Notes: generated from the sequence alone by a model not told the origin. 51,280 bases of DNA from an uncultured Bacteroidales bacterium (GCA_900319865.1 ONQD01000014.1:1-51280), one strand, 5' to 3'. Positions 7,310 to 17,832 are shown, numbered from the stretch's first letter. A program made the numbers and translations.

Positions 7310-10300
7310 ATGTACAATATCATGAGAAATTTATTTGCTAAACTGATGTTATTGGCGGCTGTTATCATGCCGCTAACCACTTGGAGCCAGACCTATCAGT
7401 CGGTCCCTTACTCCACTGGTTTCGAAGGTCTCGCTACCGGCAACCAACCCACCGGGTGGGTGGTATACCAGACGGGTACCAATATTGATGTCACTTTCCC
7501 CTGTGCCTATAACTATTCGGGCAATGCCCGCAACGGCAGTGTATACTACGAATTTGAGTTCAATTCCAGCTCCAGCACCCGCTATGAGCTGGTCGCCACC
7601 TGCGAGTTTGCCAATCCGGCCAGTTTGATGGTGGATTTCTATGCTTCCACCACCTCGGCCTATACGCCCGACTATTTCGAAGTGGGCGTGATGGAGGACA
7701 GCGTTTTTGTTCCCGTCGATACCTTGACGCTGACTTATGCCCCCTCTTTTGGCTCGTCGAACTATACCCACTACCGCGTTTATCTGGCTGAATATACGGG
7801 CGACGGACACCGCATCGCTTTCCGCGCCACCCGCAACACTTCGGGCCAGATGACGTTCTTTATGGACGACCTCACCATATCCACGGCCCCCAGTTGTGCC
7901 TTCATGCCCGGCACCCCGTCGGCTGTTGTCGATTCCAACAGTGCCACACTTTCATGGAGTGCCCCCTCGGTGTCCATGGGCTATATGTTGTATCTGAACA
8001 ACGACAACACTTGGTACAACGCCTACACCAACAGCTACACCTTCACGGGGCTCAACCCCAACACCGCCTATAGCGGCTACCTGTACAACACCTGCGATGG
8101 CAGCGACACCAGCGAGGCTGTCCCCTTCAGCTTCCGCACTGCCTGCGGCATGCCGGTGCTGCCTATGGTGGAAGACTTTGAGTTGGGCGGCACATTCCCT
8201 CCCTGCTGGAACATCACCGAGACCAGCGGCAGCTCGCCCAGTGCCTATAGCGGCTATGGACACACAGGCTCCTACTGCCTGCGCATGTACAGCTACAACA
8301 ACCCCCTGTCGGTGGCAACACCTCTGATATATACCGATCTGAACCAGCTGCAGCTGAAGTTCTGGGCCAGGAAGTCCTCTTCCTCCTATGGCACCTCCTT
8401 GGCTGTGGGATACACTACCAGTCTCGACTCGATAGCCAACGCAACGTATGTGGACACCATCAACCTCGGCACCAACTATACGGAATATCTCTACCAGTTT
8501 GAGAATGCCCCCGCCGCACACGGGTTTATTATCCTCAGGAAGACGACTTTCTCAAGCGACTACGGTTCGATTTACATCGACGATATAGAGATAGGGCTGG
8601 CTCCCACTTGCCTCTATATGCCCGGCACCCCCTCGGTGGTGGCTCTCGACTCCACCAATGCCACCCTCCGCTGGACTGCCGCTTCTGCCGGCAGCTACTA
8701 TGCCCTCTACCTTGAGCAGGACAGCACCTGGTACAATGCCTACGACACCACCTATACTTTTACCGGGCTCACCGCCAACACCTACTATAGTGGCAGACTC
8801 TACAACATCTGTGCCGCTGGCGACACCAGCAACTGCACCTATTTCGATTTCCGCACCAACTGCGGCACCACCGTGCTGCCCCTGGTGGAGGACTTCGACA
8901 CCTATGGCGGCTCTTTCCCCAGCTGCTGGCGCATCCTTGAAATGAGTGGCTCCTATCCCTCCATTTCCACCTCGGCAGGCCGCAGCGGTTATGGCGTCTA
9001 TATCTATGCCTACAGCAATGGTGTGAACTGCTCGTTCGCCTCGCCTCGTATCGAACAGCCCATCAACACTGTCGAAACCAAGTTCTGGGGCCGCGGCACC
9101 AGCACTTCCTACTATACCCATACCGTCATGGTGGGTTATGTGACCAACCTCGACTCGATTGCCAATGCTGTGTGGGTCGACACCATGACCATGTCCGAAT
9201 CGTGGCAGGAATACACCGTGTCGTTTGCCCAGCTAAACACCACCGACACCGGCTATGTCGTCTACCGCCGTCTGGGTGGCAATTATGGCTACACCTACCT
9301 CGACGACATCACCATCCGTCAGGTCAGCAGCTGCGCCATTCCTCAAGACTTCCATACCTCCGGCACTGCTGCCGGACAGATGAGTCTTGCCTGGACCGAC
9401 TCTTTGGCCTCTTCGTGGGAAGTGGTTTACGGCCCCACCGGAATGGATCCCGATACTGTTGTTACCAACACCTATCTTGCCTCGTCTACTTCCGTAACGT
9501 TAACGGGTCTTGATGACAACACAACCTACGACTTTTATGTACGCGCCGTCTGTGGCGGAGAGAACAGCTATTGGCAAGGCCCCGTAACTGGCCGCCCCAA
9601 CCTTTATGTGATGAACGCCAACCAAACCGACACTGTCTACATGTGCGGTGGCACCATCACCGACGATGGCGGACTCAACGGCAACTATTCCTATAGTCAG
9701 AATTCCTATCTCATAGTCTATCCCACCGACAACACTCAGACTGTGGTCATCTCGGGTAGCTACAATACTTATTCTTCCTCTTCCTCAACCTATGGCGCTC
9801 TCACTTTCTATGAGGGCGTGGGCACCAACGGCCGTTTGTTGGGCACCTTCTATGGCACCGACACTCTCCGTGTGGCCTCTATCGAAGGTCCTATAACCAT
9901 CAAGTTCTCCGCCGCCGGCTATAGCGATTACTATACCGCCGCCGGCTATCAGCTCAGTGTCAGCTGCGAGCCTTTGGCCAGTTGCAATCCTCCCTACAAT
10001 ATCGAGGTTAGCAACATCACAGGCTCGTCGGCCATTGTGAGCTGGGACTATGGCACAGCTTCCACTCCTCAAAGCTTTACCGTCATGGTTCTCGATACCG
10101 CTGCCGCCTCCAGCACCAGCTACACTGTTTCCGACACCCTCCGCTCCTATCAGTTGAGCGGCCTCTCCCAGACCACTACCTATTATGTCACCGTCACCGC
10201 CAATTGCAGCAGCACCGATGCCAGCAATCCTGTCGGCGCATACTTCACCACCCGTTGCTACGTGGGCGGAGAAATACAGGTGGGCAACGGCACCTCTACC

Positions 10301-13300
10301 GTCACCTCCCATCCTCTCAACACCTATTACAGGTATACGCTCTGCCAGATACTCTACAACAACGACGAGGTGGCCGCCCTTACCGATACTATCTATGGCG
10401 TTAAAATCTATCAGGTGACTGGTCCCAACGACACACGTGATGTGACCATCTATCTCGATACCACCAGCACCACATCGCTCAACGGAAGCAGCTCGTTCAT
10501 TGTGATGGACAGCACCAAGGTGGTTTATTCCGGCTCTGTAACGCTCCACGATGGTTGGAACACCTTTACATTCACCAATCCGTGGATTCGCCCCAGCATC
10601 TCCAACAACCTTGTGCTTACTTTCGATGACAACACAGGTTCCTACTCCAATTCCACCGATTGGCAGGTCACGGGTAACCAGTCGGGCAACACACTCTATG
10701 CCTTTAGCGATGCCACCAACTACGATCCTACTGCCTCCACTTCTTCGCTCAATACCACTTCATCCCGACCCAACGTGGTGTTTGTTGCCCCTTGTGGCAA
10801 TGCCAATTGTGTGCCTCCCAGTGTCGCTATCGGTACGGTTACTGCCTCCAGCATCACCGTCAACTGGGTGCCGGGCCTCAGCGAGTCTGCCTGGACTGTG
10901 GAATACAAACTTTCCAACGACACCGCATGGACTGTGGCTGTGGCCAATACCTCCGCCACCACCTATACCATCAACGGTCTGTTCGCCAACACGCTCTACA
11001 ATGTCCGCGTGGGTAGCATCTGTCCCGGTATCGAAATCCCCTACACCTACGCTACTGCCCGCACCGATTGCTCGGTGATGAGCCGCAGTTCGTTGCCTTT
11101 CACCGAAGATTTCGAGAGCTATGCTACCGGCAACACTCCCAACTGCTGGTCTGCTATCATGACAGGAACCAGTGGCAGTGGCACTTTCCCCTCGTGCTAC
11201 AATCACTCACCCAATGCCCATAGCGGCAACATCTACTACGAGATGGAAAGCTCCACCGGCCAAACCGAAATCTTCACCCTTCCCGCTATCGACACCATCG
11301 ATGGCCTCGAAGTTAACTTCTATGCTGCCGGCTACTCCTATAATGCTCCCAATGCTTTGGAGGTGGGTGTATGGGAAGACTCGGTCTTTGTGGTTCTCGA
11401 TACTATCGACCTCGATTTGACGGGCTACTACACTTATAGACCCTACTATATCCGCGTCCACTACAATGGCGAGGGCAACCGCATTGCTTTCCGCTCTACG
11501 GCCAGCGGCAGCTATACACTGTTCTTCGACGATTTCAATGTCTATGTACCCAATCCCTGCGATTCGGTTAGCAACATCGTTTTCGACACTATCGGTATGT
11601 CGCACATCTCCTTCTCTTGGACCGACACCGCCGCCCGCGGCAGCTATGTGGTCCGCATCGGCACCGGCAGCAACCCCGCCTCGGCCATGATTGTCGACAC
11701 CGTCACCAGCACCCACTATTCTGCCACCGGCCTCAGCGGTCTGGCTATCTATAATGTTTGGGTCTATGCCAATTGTTCCGGCATCCTCAGCGACCCCGCC
11801 ACCGCCACCGTTACCACCCTTGGTGCCGACCCCCATTTCCTGCCCTACTTCAACGACTTTGAAGACGCCTCCAATGCCTTCTCCGTCTACCAGCGCTCCG
11901 GCTCCAATACCTGGTTTACCGGCTCCGCTGTCAACCACGGCGGCAACAACTGCATGTATGTCACCAACGACAATGGCGCAAGCAACGCTTATACCAACAG
12001 CAACCAGTCCATCTCGTTCGCCATGGTCTACCTCCAGGTGCCTTACGACAGCTCCTACGCCATCTCCTACGACTGGCGTTGCCAGGGTGAAGGCAGCTAC
12101 GACCTCATGCGTCTTGCCCTTGTCCCCGAAGGCTACGATTTCACTACTTCTTTCACCGCCATCAACCGCTACAGCAACACCCTGCCCACCGGTTGGATTG
12201 CTATCGACGGCGGGAAAAAGAACCTCCGCAACACTTGGCAGTATGAAGAGAACTCTGTTCGTGTGCCTGCCGGCAACTACTACCTCACCATTGTGTGGAC
12301 TAACGATGGCGCCATGGGCACCAATCCTCCCGCTGCCATCGACAATATCAGCTTCACCCTGCTCACCTGCCCCGCTCCCGACAGCCTCGTTGCCACAGCC
12401 CTCTCCGCTACCAGCATCGATGTCGACTGGGCCGACGGTGCCGCTTCCAACTGGATTGTGGAATATGGCGTGAGTGGATTCTCTGCCGGAATGGGCACTT
12501 CCACCACTGTCTCCACCAGCCACGCTGTCATCTCCGGTCTGGCTCCCACCACCTCCTACGACATCTATGTCCGTCCTATCTGTGGCACCAACGATACTGG
12601 CTTCTCCGCCCATACCACCTGCCTCACCGGATGCGACGATGTGGTCACCAACTTCCCGTGGGTGGAAGACTTCGAGAACGGCATTGCCTGCTGGGATCAG
12701 TATTTCTCGCGCGGCTCTGTGGCTTGGACCACCGGACGCGGCGGTAACGCTTACGGTGGCATCTCGGGTGCTGCCACTGGCAACTACAATGCCCGTTTCA
12801 CCTGTAATAGTTACGACGGCTACACCACCTATCTCATCACTCCTGTTCTCGACATCCCGTCCGACGACGAGGTGATGATGACTTTCTATCATGCACAACC
12901 CGCATGGGGCACCGACCAGGATACCCTCGCAGTGCTCTACCGCACCAACCCCGACTCCGCTTGGCACTATGTGGCCTCTTGGAATGGCAACATTCCTGTG
13001 TGGCAGGCCGACACAGTCATGCTCCCCAATACCTCGTCCACCTACCAGGTCGCCTTTATGGCGCATTCCGGTTTTGGCCAGGGCGTTCTGCTCGACAGTA
13101 TTGTGGTCTACGGCTCCGAGTCCTGCACCCGTCCCACCATCGCCAATGTCAATGTTGGTGCCACCACCATCGCAGTTTCGTGGATTGGTCCGGCCTCCAC
13201 TTTCGATGTGGCTGTCAAACCGTCCAACTCCAACGCCTGGCCCGCTCCCACACGCGTGAATGCCCATAACTATGTCTTCACATCGTTGGAACCCGACACT

Positions 13301-14203
13301 CGCTACGACTTCCGCATCCGCAGCCTTTGCAACGATTCTTCGCTCTCGTTCTGGACCACCAGCAACTGCATCACCGACACTCTGGTGTGCTACACCCCCG
13401 AGGGTCTTGAGGTGGCCGATGCCGATTTCCAGAGCGTCACCCTCTCGTGGACACCCGATGTGACCAGCCACTCGCTGGCCTATGTGGTCCATATCTACAA
13501 TACCGTAGTCAATATCTACGATACCGTATTCAGCTCCCCCATCACTATCTCCGGCCTCTATTCCGGCACTACCTACAATGTAAGGGTGCAGTCCCAGTGC
13601 TCTGGCACCACCTTTAGCGAATGGTCCAACGAAATCACCTTCACCACTCCGGAGTGTCTGCCAGTGACCGGGGTCCATACTGAATCCGTCAACCACAACA
13701 CCGCCGTAGTCTCCTGGACCCCCGGTTCCGAAGAGGCCTCGTGGTTGGTGTCCTACGGCTATGCGGGATTCATCATGGGAGGTGCTATCGCAGAGGTTGT
13801 TGTTACAGCGCCTGTTTATACCATCTCCAACCTGGAGCCCGAAACCGAATACGATGTCTATGTACGCGCACTCTGCACCGAAGATGCCCCCAGCATCTGG
13901 TCTCAGGTATGCCACTTCACCACCACCAACCAGATTGGCATTGCAGATGTGGAGGGAGACTTTGTATGCTCCATCCAGCCCAACCCGGCCAGCGGCTCCA
14001 CCACCGTCAGCGTGAGTGGCGTCAACGGTAAGGTGAACATCTCTGTGGTTGATGTGAATGGCCGTGTTGTTGCCAGCGACGAACTGGAATGCAGCGGCAA
14101 TTGCACCAAACAGATGTCCGTGCAGGATCTCGCCCAGGGTGCCTACTTTGTGCGTGTTGTTGGCGACAGTGTCAACATGGTCCGCAAACTGGTTGTGCGT
14201 TAG
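7310..14203 (+). CDS. Giant T9SS-exported multidomain surface protein (FN3, jelly-roll and CUB-like modules)
   Basis: 2297 residues (or 2293 from the ATG at 7322, which gives a cleaner signal peptide, MRNLFAKLMLLAAVIMPLTTW). It alternates jelly-roll 'choice-of-anchor' modules, each opening with a motif like LPxVEDFExxxxxPxCW (for example around residues 285, 522, 1262 and 1782), with fibronectin type III modules. A CUB-like module lies near residues 775-880 (CGGTITDDGG and YGALTFYEG). The C-terminal sorting domain starts near 2220 (IQPNPASGSTTVSVSG) and ends with VRKLVVR. The gene is very C-rich at third codon positions on this strand. The family suggests adhesion or carbohydrate/protein binding at the surface. 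It is preceded by a smaller relative and followed by a terminator. Confidence 0.85.
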   Translation: MYNIMRNLFAKLMLLAAVIMPLTTWSQTYQSVPYSTGFEGLATGNQPTGWVVYQTGTNIDVTFPCAYNYSGNARNGSVYYEFEFNSSSSTRYELVATCEFANPASLMVDFYASTTSAYTPDYFEVGVMEDSVFVPVDTLTLTYAPSFGSSNYTHYRVYLAEYTGDGHRIAFRATRNTSGQMTFFMDDLTISTAPSCAFMPGTPSAVVDSNSATLSWSAPSVSMGYMLYLNNDNTWYNAYTNSYTFTGLNPNTAYSGYLYNTCDGSDTSEAVPFSFRTACGMPVLPMVEDFELGGTFPPCWNITETSGSSPSAYSGYGHTGSYCLRMYSYNNPLSVATPLIYTDLNQLQLKFWARKSSSSYGTSLAVGYTTSLDSIANATYVDTINLGTNYTEYLYQFENAPAAHGFIILRKTTFSSDYGSIYIDDIEIGLAPTCLYMPGTPSVVALDSTNATLRWTAASAGSYYALYLEQDSTWYNAYDTTYTFTGLTANTYYSGRLYNICAAGDTSNCTYFDFRTNCGTTVLPLVEDFDTYGGSFPSCWRILEMSGSYPSISTSAGRSGYGVYIYAYSNGVNCSFASPRIEQPINTVETKFWGRGTSTSYYTHTVMVGYVTNLDSIANAVWVDTMTMSESWQEYTVSFAQLNTTDTGYVVYRRLGGNYGYTYLDDITIRQVSSCAIPQDFHTSGTAAGQMSLAWTDSLASSWEVVYGPTGMDPDTVVTNTYLASSTSVTLTGLDDNTTYDFYVRAVCGGENSYWQGPVTGRPNLYVMNANQTDTVYMCGGTITDDGGLNGNYSYSQNSYLIVYPTDNTQTVVISGSYNTYSSSSSTYGALTFYEGVGTNGRLLGTFYGTDTLRVASIEGPITIKFSAAGYSDYYTAAGYQLSVSCEPLASCNPPYNIEVSNITGSSAIVSWDYGTASTPQSFTVMVLDTAAASSTSYTVSDTLRSYQLSGLSQTTTYYVTVTANCSSTDASNPVGAYFTTRCYVGGEIQVGNGTSTVTSHPLNTYYRYTLCQILYNNDEVAALTDTIYGVKIYQVTGPNDTRDVTIYLDTTSTTSLNGSSSFIVMDSTKVVYSGSVTLHDGWNTFTFTNPWIRPSISNNLVLTFDDNTGSYSNSTDWQVTGNQSGNTLYAFSDATNYDPTASTSSLNTTSSRPNVVFVAPCGNANCVPPSVAIGTVTASSITVNWVPGLSESAWTVEYKLSNDTAWTVAVANTSATTYTINGLFANTLYNVRVGSICPGIEIPYTYATARTDCSVMSRSSLPFTEDFESYATGNTPNCWSAIMTGTSGSGTFPSCYNHSPNAHSGNIYYEMESSTGQTEIFTLPAIDTIDGLEVNFYAAGYSYNAPNALEVGVWEDSVFVVLDTIDLDLTGYYTYRPYYIRVHYNGEGNRIAFRSTASGSYTLFFDDFNVYVPNPCDSVSNIVFDTIGMSHISFSWTDTAARGSYVVRIGTGSNPASAMIVDTVTSTHYSATGLSGLAIYNVWVYANCSGILSDPATATVTTLGADPHFLPYFNDFEDASNAFSVYQRSGSNTWFTGSAVNHGGNNCMYVTNDNGASNAYTNSNQSISFAMVYLQVPYDSSYAISYDWRCQGEGSYDLMRLALVPEGYDFTTSFTAINRYSNTLPTGWIAIDGGKKNLRNTWQYEENSVRVPAGNYYLTIVWTNDGAMGTNPPAAIDNISFTLLTCPAPDSLVATALSATSIDVDWADGAASNWIVEYGVSGFSAGMGTSTTVSTSHAVISGLAPTTSYDIYVRPICGTNDTGFSAHTTCLTGCDDVVTNFPWVEDFENGIACWDQYFSRGSVAWTTGRGGNAYGGISGAATGNYNARFTCNSYDGYTTYLITPVLDIPSDDEVMMTFYHAQPAWGTDQDTLAVLYRTNPDSAWHYVASWNGNIPVWQADTVMLPNTSSTYQVAFMAHSGFGQGVLLDSIVVYGSESCTRPTIANVNVGATTIAVSWIGPASTFDVAVKPSNSNAWPAPTRVNAHNYVFTSLEPDTRYDFRIRSLCNDSSLSFWTTSNCITDTLVCYTPEGLEVADADFQSVTLSWTPDVTSHSLAYVVHIYNTVVNIYDTVFSSPITISGLYSGTTYNVRVQSQCSGTTFSEWSNEITFTTPECLPVTGVHTESVNHNTAVVSWTPGSEEASWLVSYGYAGFIMGGAIAEVVVTAPVYTISNLEPETEYDVYVRALCTEDAPSIWSQVCHFTTTNQIGIADVEGDFVCSIQPNPASGSTTVSVSGVNGKVNISVVDVNGRVVASDELECSGNCTKQMSVQDLAQGAYFVRVVGDSVNMVRKLVVR

Positions 14204-14244
14204 TCCCCTATCGAATCTATAGCCTTTGGCTATAAGATACTCTC

Positions 14245-14281
14245 AACGGCGGGTAACTCTTTCGGGTTGCTCGCCGTTTTT
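14245..14281 (+). terminator. Terminator of the T9SS gene pair
   Basis: An imperfect hairpin (aacggcgggtaac ... ttgctcgccgtt) followed by a T run, 42 bp after the stop codon at 14203. Confidence 0.75.
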
Positions 14282-14674
14282 AACCCAAACAGACTTAAAA
14301 AAGACAAGAATGATTGAAAGTCGGCCTAATGACCGATTTGGGTTTATTGGCCTTGTTTACGTATTTCGTCTGTGAGCGTCACATCCCGATCCCGCTTCCC
14401 ATTTCTGTTGTAACCAGCTCCGCCTACCGTCCAGCTTCAACTCACTACGTATCAAGCTTTTGTTTACCATGCAGCTTTGTAAAAGGTTAATAAGAGCTCA
14501 TTACAAGGTGTAGAAGTAACGGAGCCGGATATAACGAGGGATGAACCAGAAGGGGTGCTCAATAAAAGGAGGATTGTGTCGGTTAGGGATTAATTGAGGC
14601 GGATGGCTGATTATTGGAATTAGCGGTGTTGGTTCTCAGAACCAACGGAGAAGTAATGGGAATTGCCGAAACGA
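14282..14674. other. Intergenic, no gene recognised
   Basis: About 390 bp between converging transcription units with no convincing coding frame. One short hairpin is visible (gttggtt/aaccaac, 14628-14647). Confidence 0.4.
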
Positions 14675-14716
14675 AAAACTCTTTCCATGGAGTTGTCCGA
14701 TGGAAAGAGTTTTTTG
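14675..14716. terminator. Bidirectional terminator between the T9SS genes and nrdJ
   Basis: A perfect 15-bp inverted repeat (aaaaactctttccat, 14675-14689, with its complement at 14701-14715) and an 11-nt loop. The A and T tracts at the ends make it work in either direction. It lies 43 bp beyond the nrdJ stop codon on the minus strand, so nrdJ is its likely main user. Confidence 0.85.
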
Positions 14717-14758
14717 TTGGCGAAAGAGACTCAACGGGGGAAGGCCTCTGGGGGCAGA

Positions 14759-17338
14759 TTAGCTACACTTGGACCATCCGCAGTTGGGGCAGCTCTTGCA
14801 GCCGCTGGTGTAGATGATTTTGGCACCGCAGTCGGGACAGGTCTCGCCAGTCTCGGTGCCGTCCTTGATGTAGCGTTTCAGGGCGCGGGCCACACCGTTG
14901 GACCAAGTGGTGATGCTGTCTACGTCGAAGTTCAGTTTGCCAATCAGGTCAACCACATTGGGGATGGGCATACCGTGGCGCAGGATGCCGCTGATGAGCT
15001 TGGCGTAGTTCCAGTACTCTTTCTTGAACATGCGCGAAAGGCCTTCCATAGTGATGTGGTATCCGTCCTGGTCCAGATACTGGAAGTCGTAGCGTGCGTG
15101 TTCTTGTCCGGGTTCCTTCACGCGGATTACCCAACCACGTTCCACCCATTTGGGCAGTACGAAACTCTCGGCGCGGCCGGTGAAGATTTCGTAGGGGCGG
15201 TGTTCGTACATACCCACGACGGCAATCCAGTCCTCTTTCTCGTTCTTGAAACGGACAACCTCGGCTTCCAGTTTCTTGGGGCGTTTGGGTGCTTTGTTCT
15301 CATTGAACTCGTTGCACTTGTTTCCCTCGCTCTTGGACACCAGAACGCCGTGGCGTGACCCCTCGCGGTAGATGGTGCAGCCTTTGCATCCCGATTCCCA
15401 TGCAGTGCGGTAGATGGTGCTTACTGTTTCTTCAGATGTCTCCTTCGGAATGTTGACGGTGACGCTGATGGAATGGTCTACCCACTTCTGTATGGCTCCC
15501 TGCATCTTGACTTTGCTCACCCAGTCGATGTCGGCGGAGGTGGCTTTGTAGTAGGGCGATTCGGAGATGAGGCGGTCCAACTCTTTGTCGTCAAGGCTGT
15601 CTATCTGCTCCTTGGAGTAGCCTTTCAGTTTCAGCCAGTCGATGAATTTGGGATGCAGCACGTTGTACTCTTCAAAGTAGTCGCCGTTCTCGTCTTTGAC
15701 GATTTTGTGTTTTGATGTATCTTTGTCGTTGGGGTTGATTTTCTTGCGGCGTTTGTAGCTTACCAGGAACACAGGCTCGATGCCCGAGGTGGTCTGGGTG
15801 CAGATGCTCACGGTGCCGGTAGGGGCGATGGTGAGCAGAGCGATATTGCGGCGGCCGTATTGCACCATCTCGGCGTACATGGCGGGGTCGGCATTGGCCA
15901 AACGCTGGATGAAGGGGTTCAGCTTTTCGCGGTTGGCATCGTAGAGGGGGAAGCAGCCGCGTTCCTTGGCCATAGTCACCGAAGAGCCATAGGCGGCGCA
16001 GGCCAGCGTGCGGTGTACGCTGATAGAGAAATCGGTAGCCTCGTCGCTTCCGTAGCGCAGACCCATAGCGGCCAACATGTCGCCCTCGGCAGTGATTCCG
16101 AGTCCGGTGCGGCGGCCTTCCATACATTTCATTTTGATGTTGAGCCACAGGTTACGCTCCACACTCTTGATGTCATCGCTTTCGGGGTCGCTGTCTATCT
16201 TGGCCAGTATTTTGTTCACCTTCTCCAGTTCGAGGTCGATCAGGTCGTCCATCAGGCGTTGGGCCTTGGCGATGTGGTCGCGGAAAAGGTCGAAGTTGAA
16301 CTTGGCTTCGGGGGTGAAGGGGTTCTCCACATAGCTGAACAAGTTCACGGCTATCAGGCGGCAACTGTCGTAGGGGCAGAGGGGAATCTCGCCGCAGGGG
16401 TTGGTGGAGACTGTGCGGTAGCCGAAGTCGGCATAGCAGTCGGGCACGCTTTCACGCAGTATGGTGTCCCAGAACAGCACGCCCGGTTCGGCCGAAGCCC
16501 ATGCGTTGTGGATTATCTTGTTCCACAATTTGCGGGCGTCGATTTCCTGACGCACCATGGGGTTGGGCGAGTCGACGGGGTATTGCTGGACAAAGGGCTT
16601 GCCGTCGCGGACGCATTCCATAAACTCGTCGGTAATCTTTACCGACACATTGGCACCCGTGATTTTGCCCTGCTCCAGTTTGGCGTCGATGAATTGTTCT
16701 GCATTGGGATGCTTGATGCTGATGCTCAGCATCAAGGCACCACGACGGCCTCCCTGGGCCACCTCGCGGGTGGTGTTGCTGTAGCGCTCCATGAAAGGCA
16801 CAATGCCCGTCGAGGTCAAAGCGCTGTTCTTCACAGGGCTGCCCGAAGGACGTATGTGTGTCAGGTCGTGTCCTACACCGCCGCGGCGTTTCATCAATTG
16901 CACCTGCTCTTGGTCTATCTTCATGATGCCGCCATACGAGTCGCTGCTGCCGCTGTTGCCGATAACAAAGCAGTTGGAGAGCGACACCACTTGGAAGTTG
17001 TTGCCAATGCCCGACATGGGGCTGCCTTGCGGGATAACGTATTTGAAGTCCTTGAGCAGACCATAGATTGTTTCCTCCGACATGGGGTTGGGGTAGTTTT
17101 GCTCAATCCGGGCAAATTCGGAGGCCAGACGATGATGCATCATATCCGGGTTCAACTCGTATATCTTGTCCTCATCACGAAGGGCATATTTATTCATCCA
17201 TACATTGGCTGCAAGTTCGTCTCCGCCAAAGTATTCAATCGATGATTTCATAATGTCCTCAGGGGCATACTGAGTATAAGTCTTCGGTTTAAGGTGCTGA
17301 TTATCATCACCAAAGTCTAAAAACATATCGGCCTGCAT
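14759..17338 (-). CDS. nrdJ: Adenosylcobalamin-dependent (class II) ribonucleotide reductase
   Basis: 859 residues. It reduces ribonucleotides to deoxyribonucleotides with coenzyme B12 as radical source, independent of oxygen. The active-site pieces SLSNCFV (119-125), NPCGEIPL (313-320, radical Cys region) and APTGTVS are all present. A C-terminal zinc-ribbon-like tail (CPDCGAKI, then CKSCPNCGWSKC) carries the redox cysteines that re-reduce the active site. The length fits the B12-dependent family. The start MQADMFLD at 17338 is the first ATG, and an internal Met5 is possible. A weak -7-like box (tactttag, minus strand) lies about 70 bp upstream. It stands alone with its own terminator. I looked for and did not find a cobalamin riboswitch upstream. 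Confidence 0.95.
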   Translation of the reverse strand: MQADMFLDFGDDNQHLKPKTYTQYAPEDIMKSSIEYFGGDELAANVWMNKYALRDEDKIYELNPDMMHHRLASEFARIEQNYPNPMSEETIYGLLKDFKYVIPQGSPMSGIGNNFQVVSLSNCFVIGNSGSSDSYGGIMKIDQEQVQLMKRRGGVGHDLTHIRPSGSPVKNSALTSTGIVPFMERYSNTTREVAQGGRRGALMLSISIKHPNAEQFIDAKLEQGKITGANVSVKITDEFMECVRDGKPFVQQYPVDSPNPMVRQEIDARKLWNKIIHNAWASAEPGVLFWDTILRESVPDCYADFGYRTVSTNPCGEIPLCPYDSCRLIAVNLFSYVENPFTPEAKFNFDLFRDHIAKAQRLMDDLIDLELEKVNKILAKIDSDPESDDIKSVERNLWLNIKMKCMEGRRTGLGITAEGDMLAAMGLRYGSDEATDFSISVHRTLACAAYGSSVTMAKERGCFPLYDANREKLNPFIQRLANADPAMYAEMVQYGRRNIALLTIAPTGTVSICTQTTSGIEPVFLVSYKRRKKINPNDKDTSKHKIVKDENGDYFEEYNVLHPKFIDWLKLKGYSKEQIDSLDDKELDRLISESPYYKATSADIDWVSKVKMQGAIQKWVDHSISVTVNIPKETSEETVSTIYRTAWESGCKGCTIYREGSRHGVLVSKSEGNKCNEFNENKAPKRPKKLEAEVVRFKNEKEDWIAVVGMYEHRPYEIFTGRAESFVLPKWVERGWVIRVKEPGQEHARYDFQYLDQDGYHITMEGLSRMFKKEYWNYAKLISGILRHGMPIPNVVDLIGKLNFDVDSITTWSNGVARALKRYIKDGTETGETCPDCGAKIIYTSGCKSCPNCGWSKCS

Positions 17339-17701
17339 GGGTGCTTTTTTTTATAAGTTTGACAATAACAATTGTTTACTATGATGGTGCAATTTTATTT
17401 GAGACTGCTAAAGTACACAATAGTTTCCTATTATTGAGAAATGAGTTATCAACATTCCCACTATGGGAGGGTTTAAGAACTTGGACTACAGGATGTAATT
17501 TGATAATAACGCGCCGCTCTCCCCCACAGGCGGCGAGTGGGGCTAAAGTTTCGTCCCGGATGTTTGGCTCGAGCCCATGCAGCGGCAACAATGGAGTTGG
17601 AGAATAGAGGATATTTGACGACAAAATATTATGGTACATTATTATCTGTCGCAGTTAATGTCAATCCCGCAAGCCGAATGCTTTCTGTATTGAAATAAAT
17701 G
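17339..17701. other. Intergenic region upstream of nrdJ with an H-type pseudoknot-like patch
   Basis: No coding sequence was recognised. A GC-rich patch at 17511-17542 in otherwise AT-rich DNA has two interleaved complementary pairs: cgccg/cggcg (17512-17516 with 17531-17535) and cccca/tgggg (17522-17526 with 17538-17542). On either strand these could form an H-type pseudoknot. A -7 box (tatttttg) occurs on the plus strand at 17702. Confidence 0.35.
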
Positions 17702-17747
17702 TATTTTTGCACACGAAATAGAACAGACTACTTTATTAGGCTGGTAC

Positions 17748-17832
17748 AATAATCTTGAAATGATGTAAAATTTATTGTTGTAATAATCTTGAAAAGTTGT
17801 ATCTTTGCATTTGCAATAATCTTGAAATGATG
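17748..17832 (+). promoter_or_regulatory. Promoter overlapped by three 18-bp direct repeats (operator-like array)
   Basis: Three copies of aataatcttgaaa(t/a)g(a/t)tg start at 17748, 17782 and 17815, so they are 34 and 33 bp apart, close to three helical turns. Copies 1 and 3 are identical and copy 2 differs at three bases. A Bacteroidota promoter (TTG at 17778-17780, -7 box tatctttg at 17800-17807) is woven through them, with copy 2 in the spacer. This is the geometry of a repressor-controlled promoter. The gene it served is reduced to a stub at 17844. The WYL regulator downstream is one candidate binder. Confidence 0.6.

Noticed and set aside
11207-13915. A 902-codon open frame on the minus strand opposite the giant T9SS gene, and similar ones elsewhere in it
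   Set aside because: It is a shadow of a C-biased third position on the plus strand. The peptide is Gly/Ala/Val/His-rich with no domain, and the plus strand has signal peptide, modules and sorting domain.
17339-17701. A cobalamin riboswitch upstream of nrdJ
   Set aside because: The conserved B12-box pattern was not seen on the minus strand, and the GC-rich patch has a different layout.
17748-17832. A small CRISPR array
   Set aside because: Only three repeats of 18 bp with spacers of 15-16 bp, interwoven with a promoter and no cas genes; operator sites explain it better.
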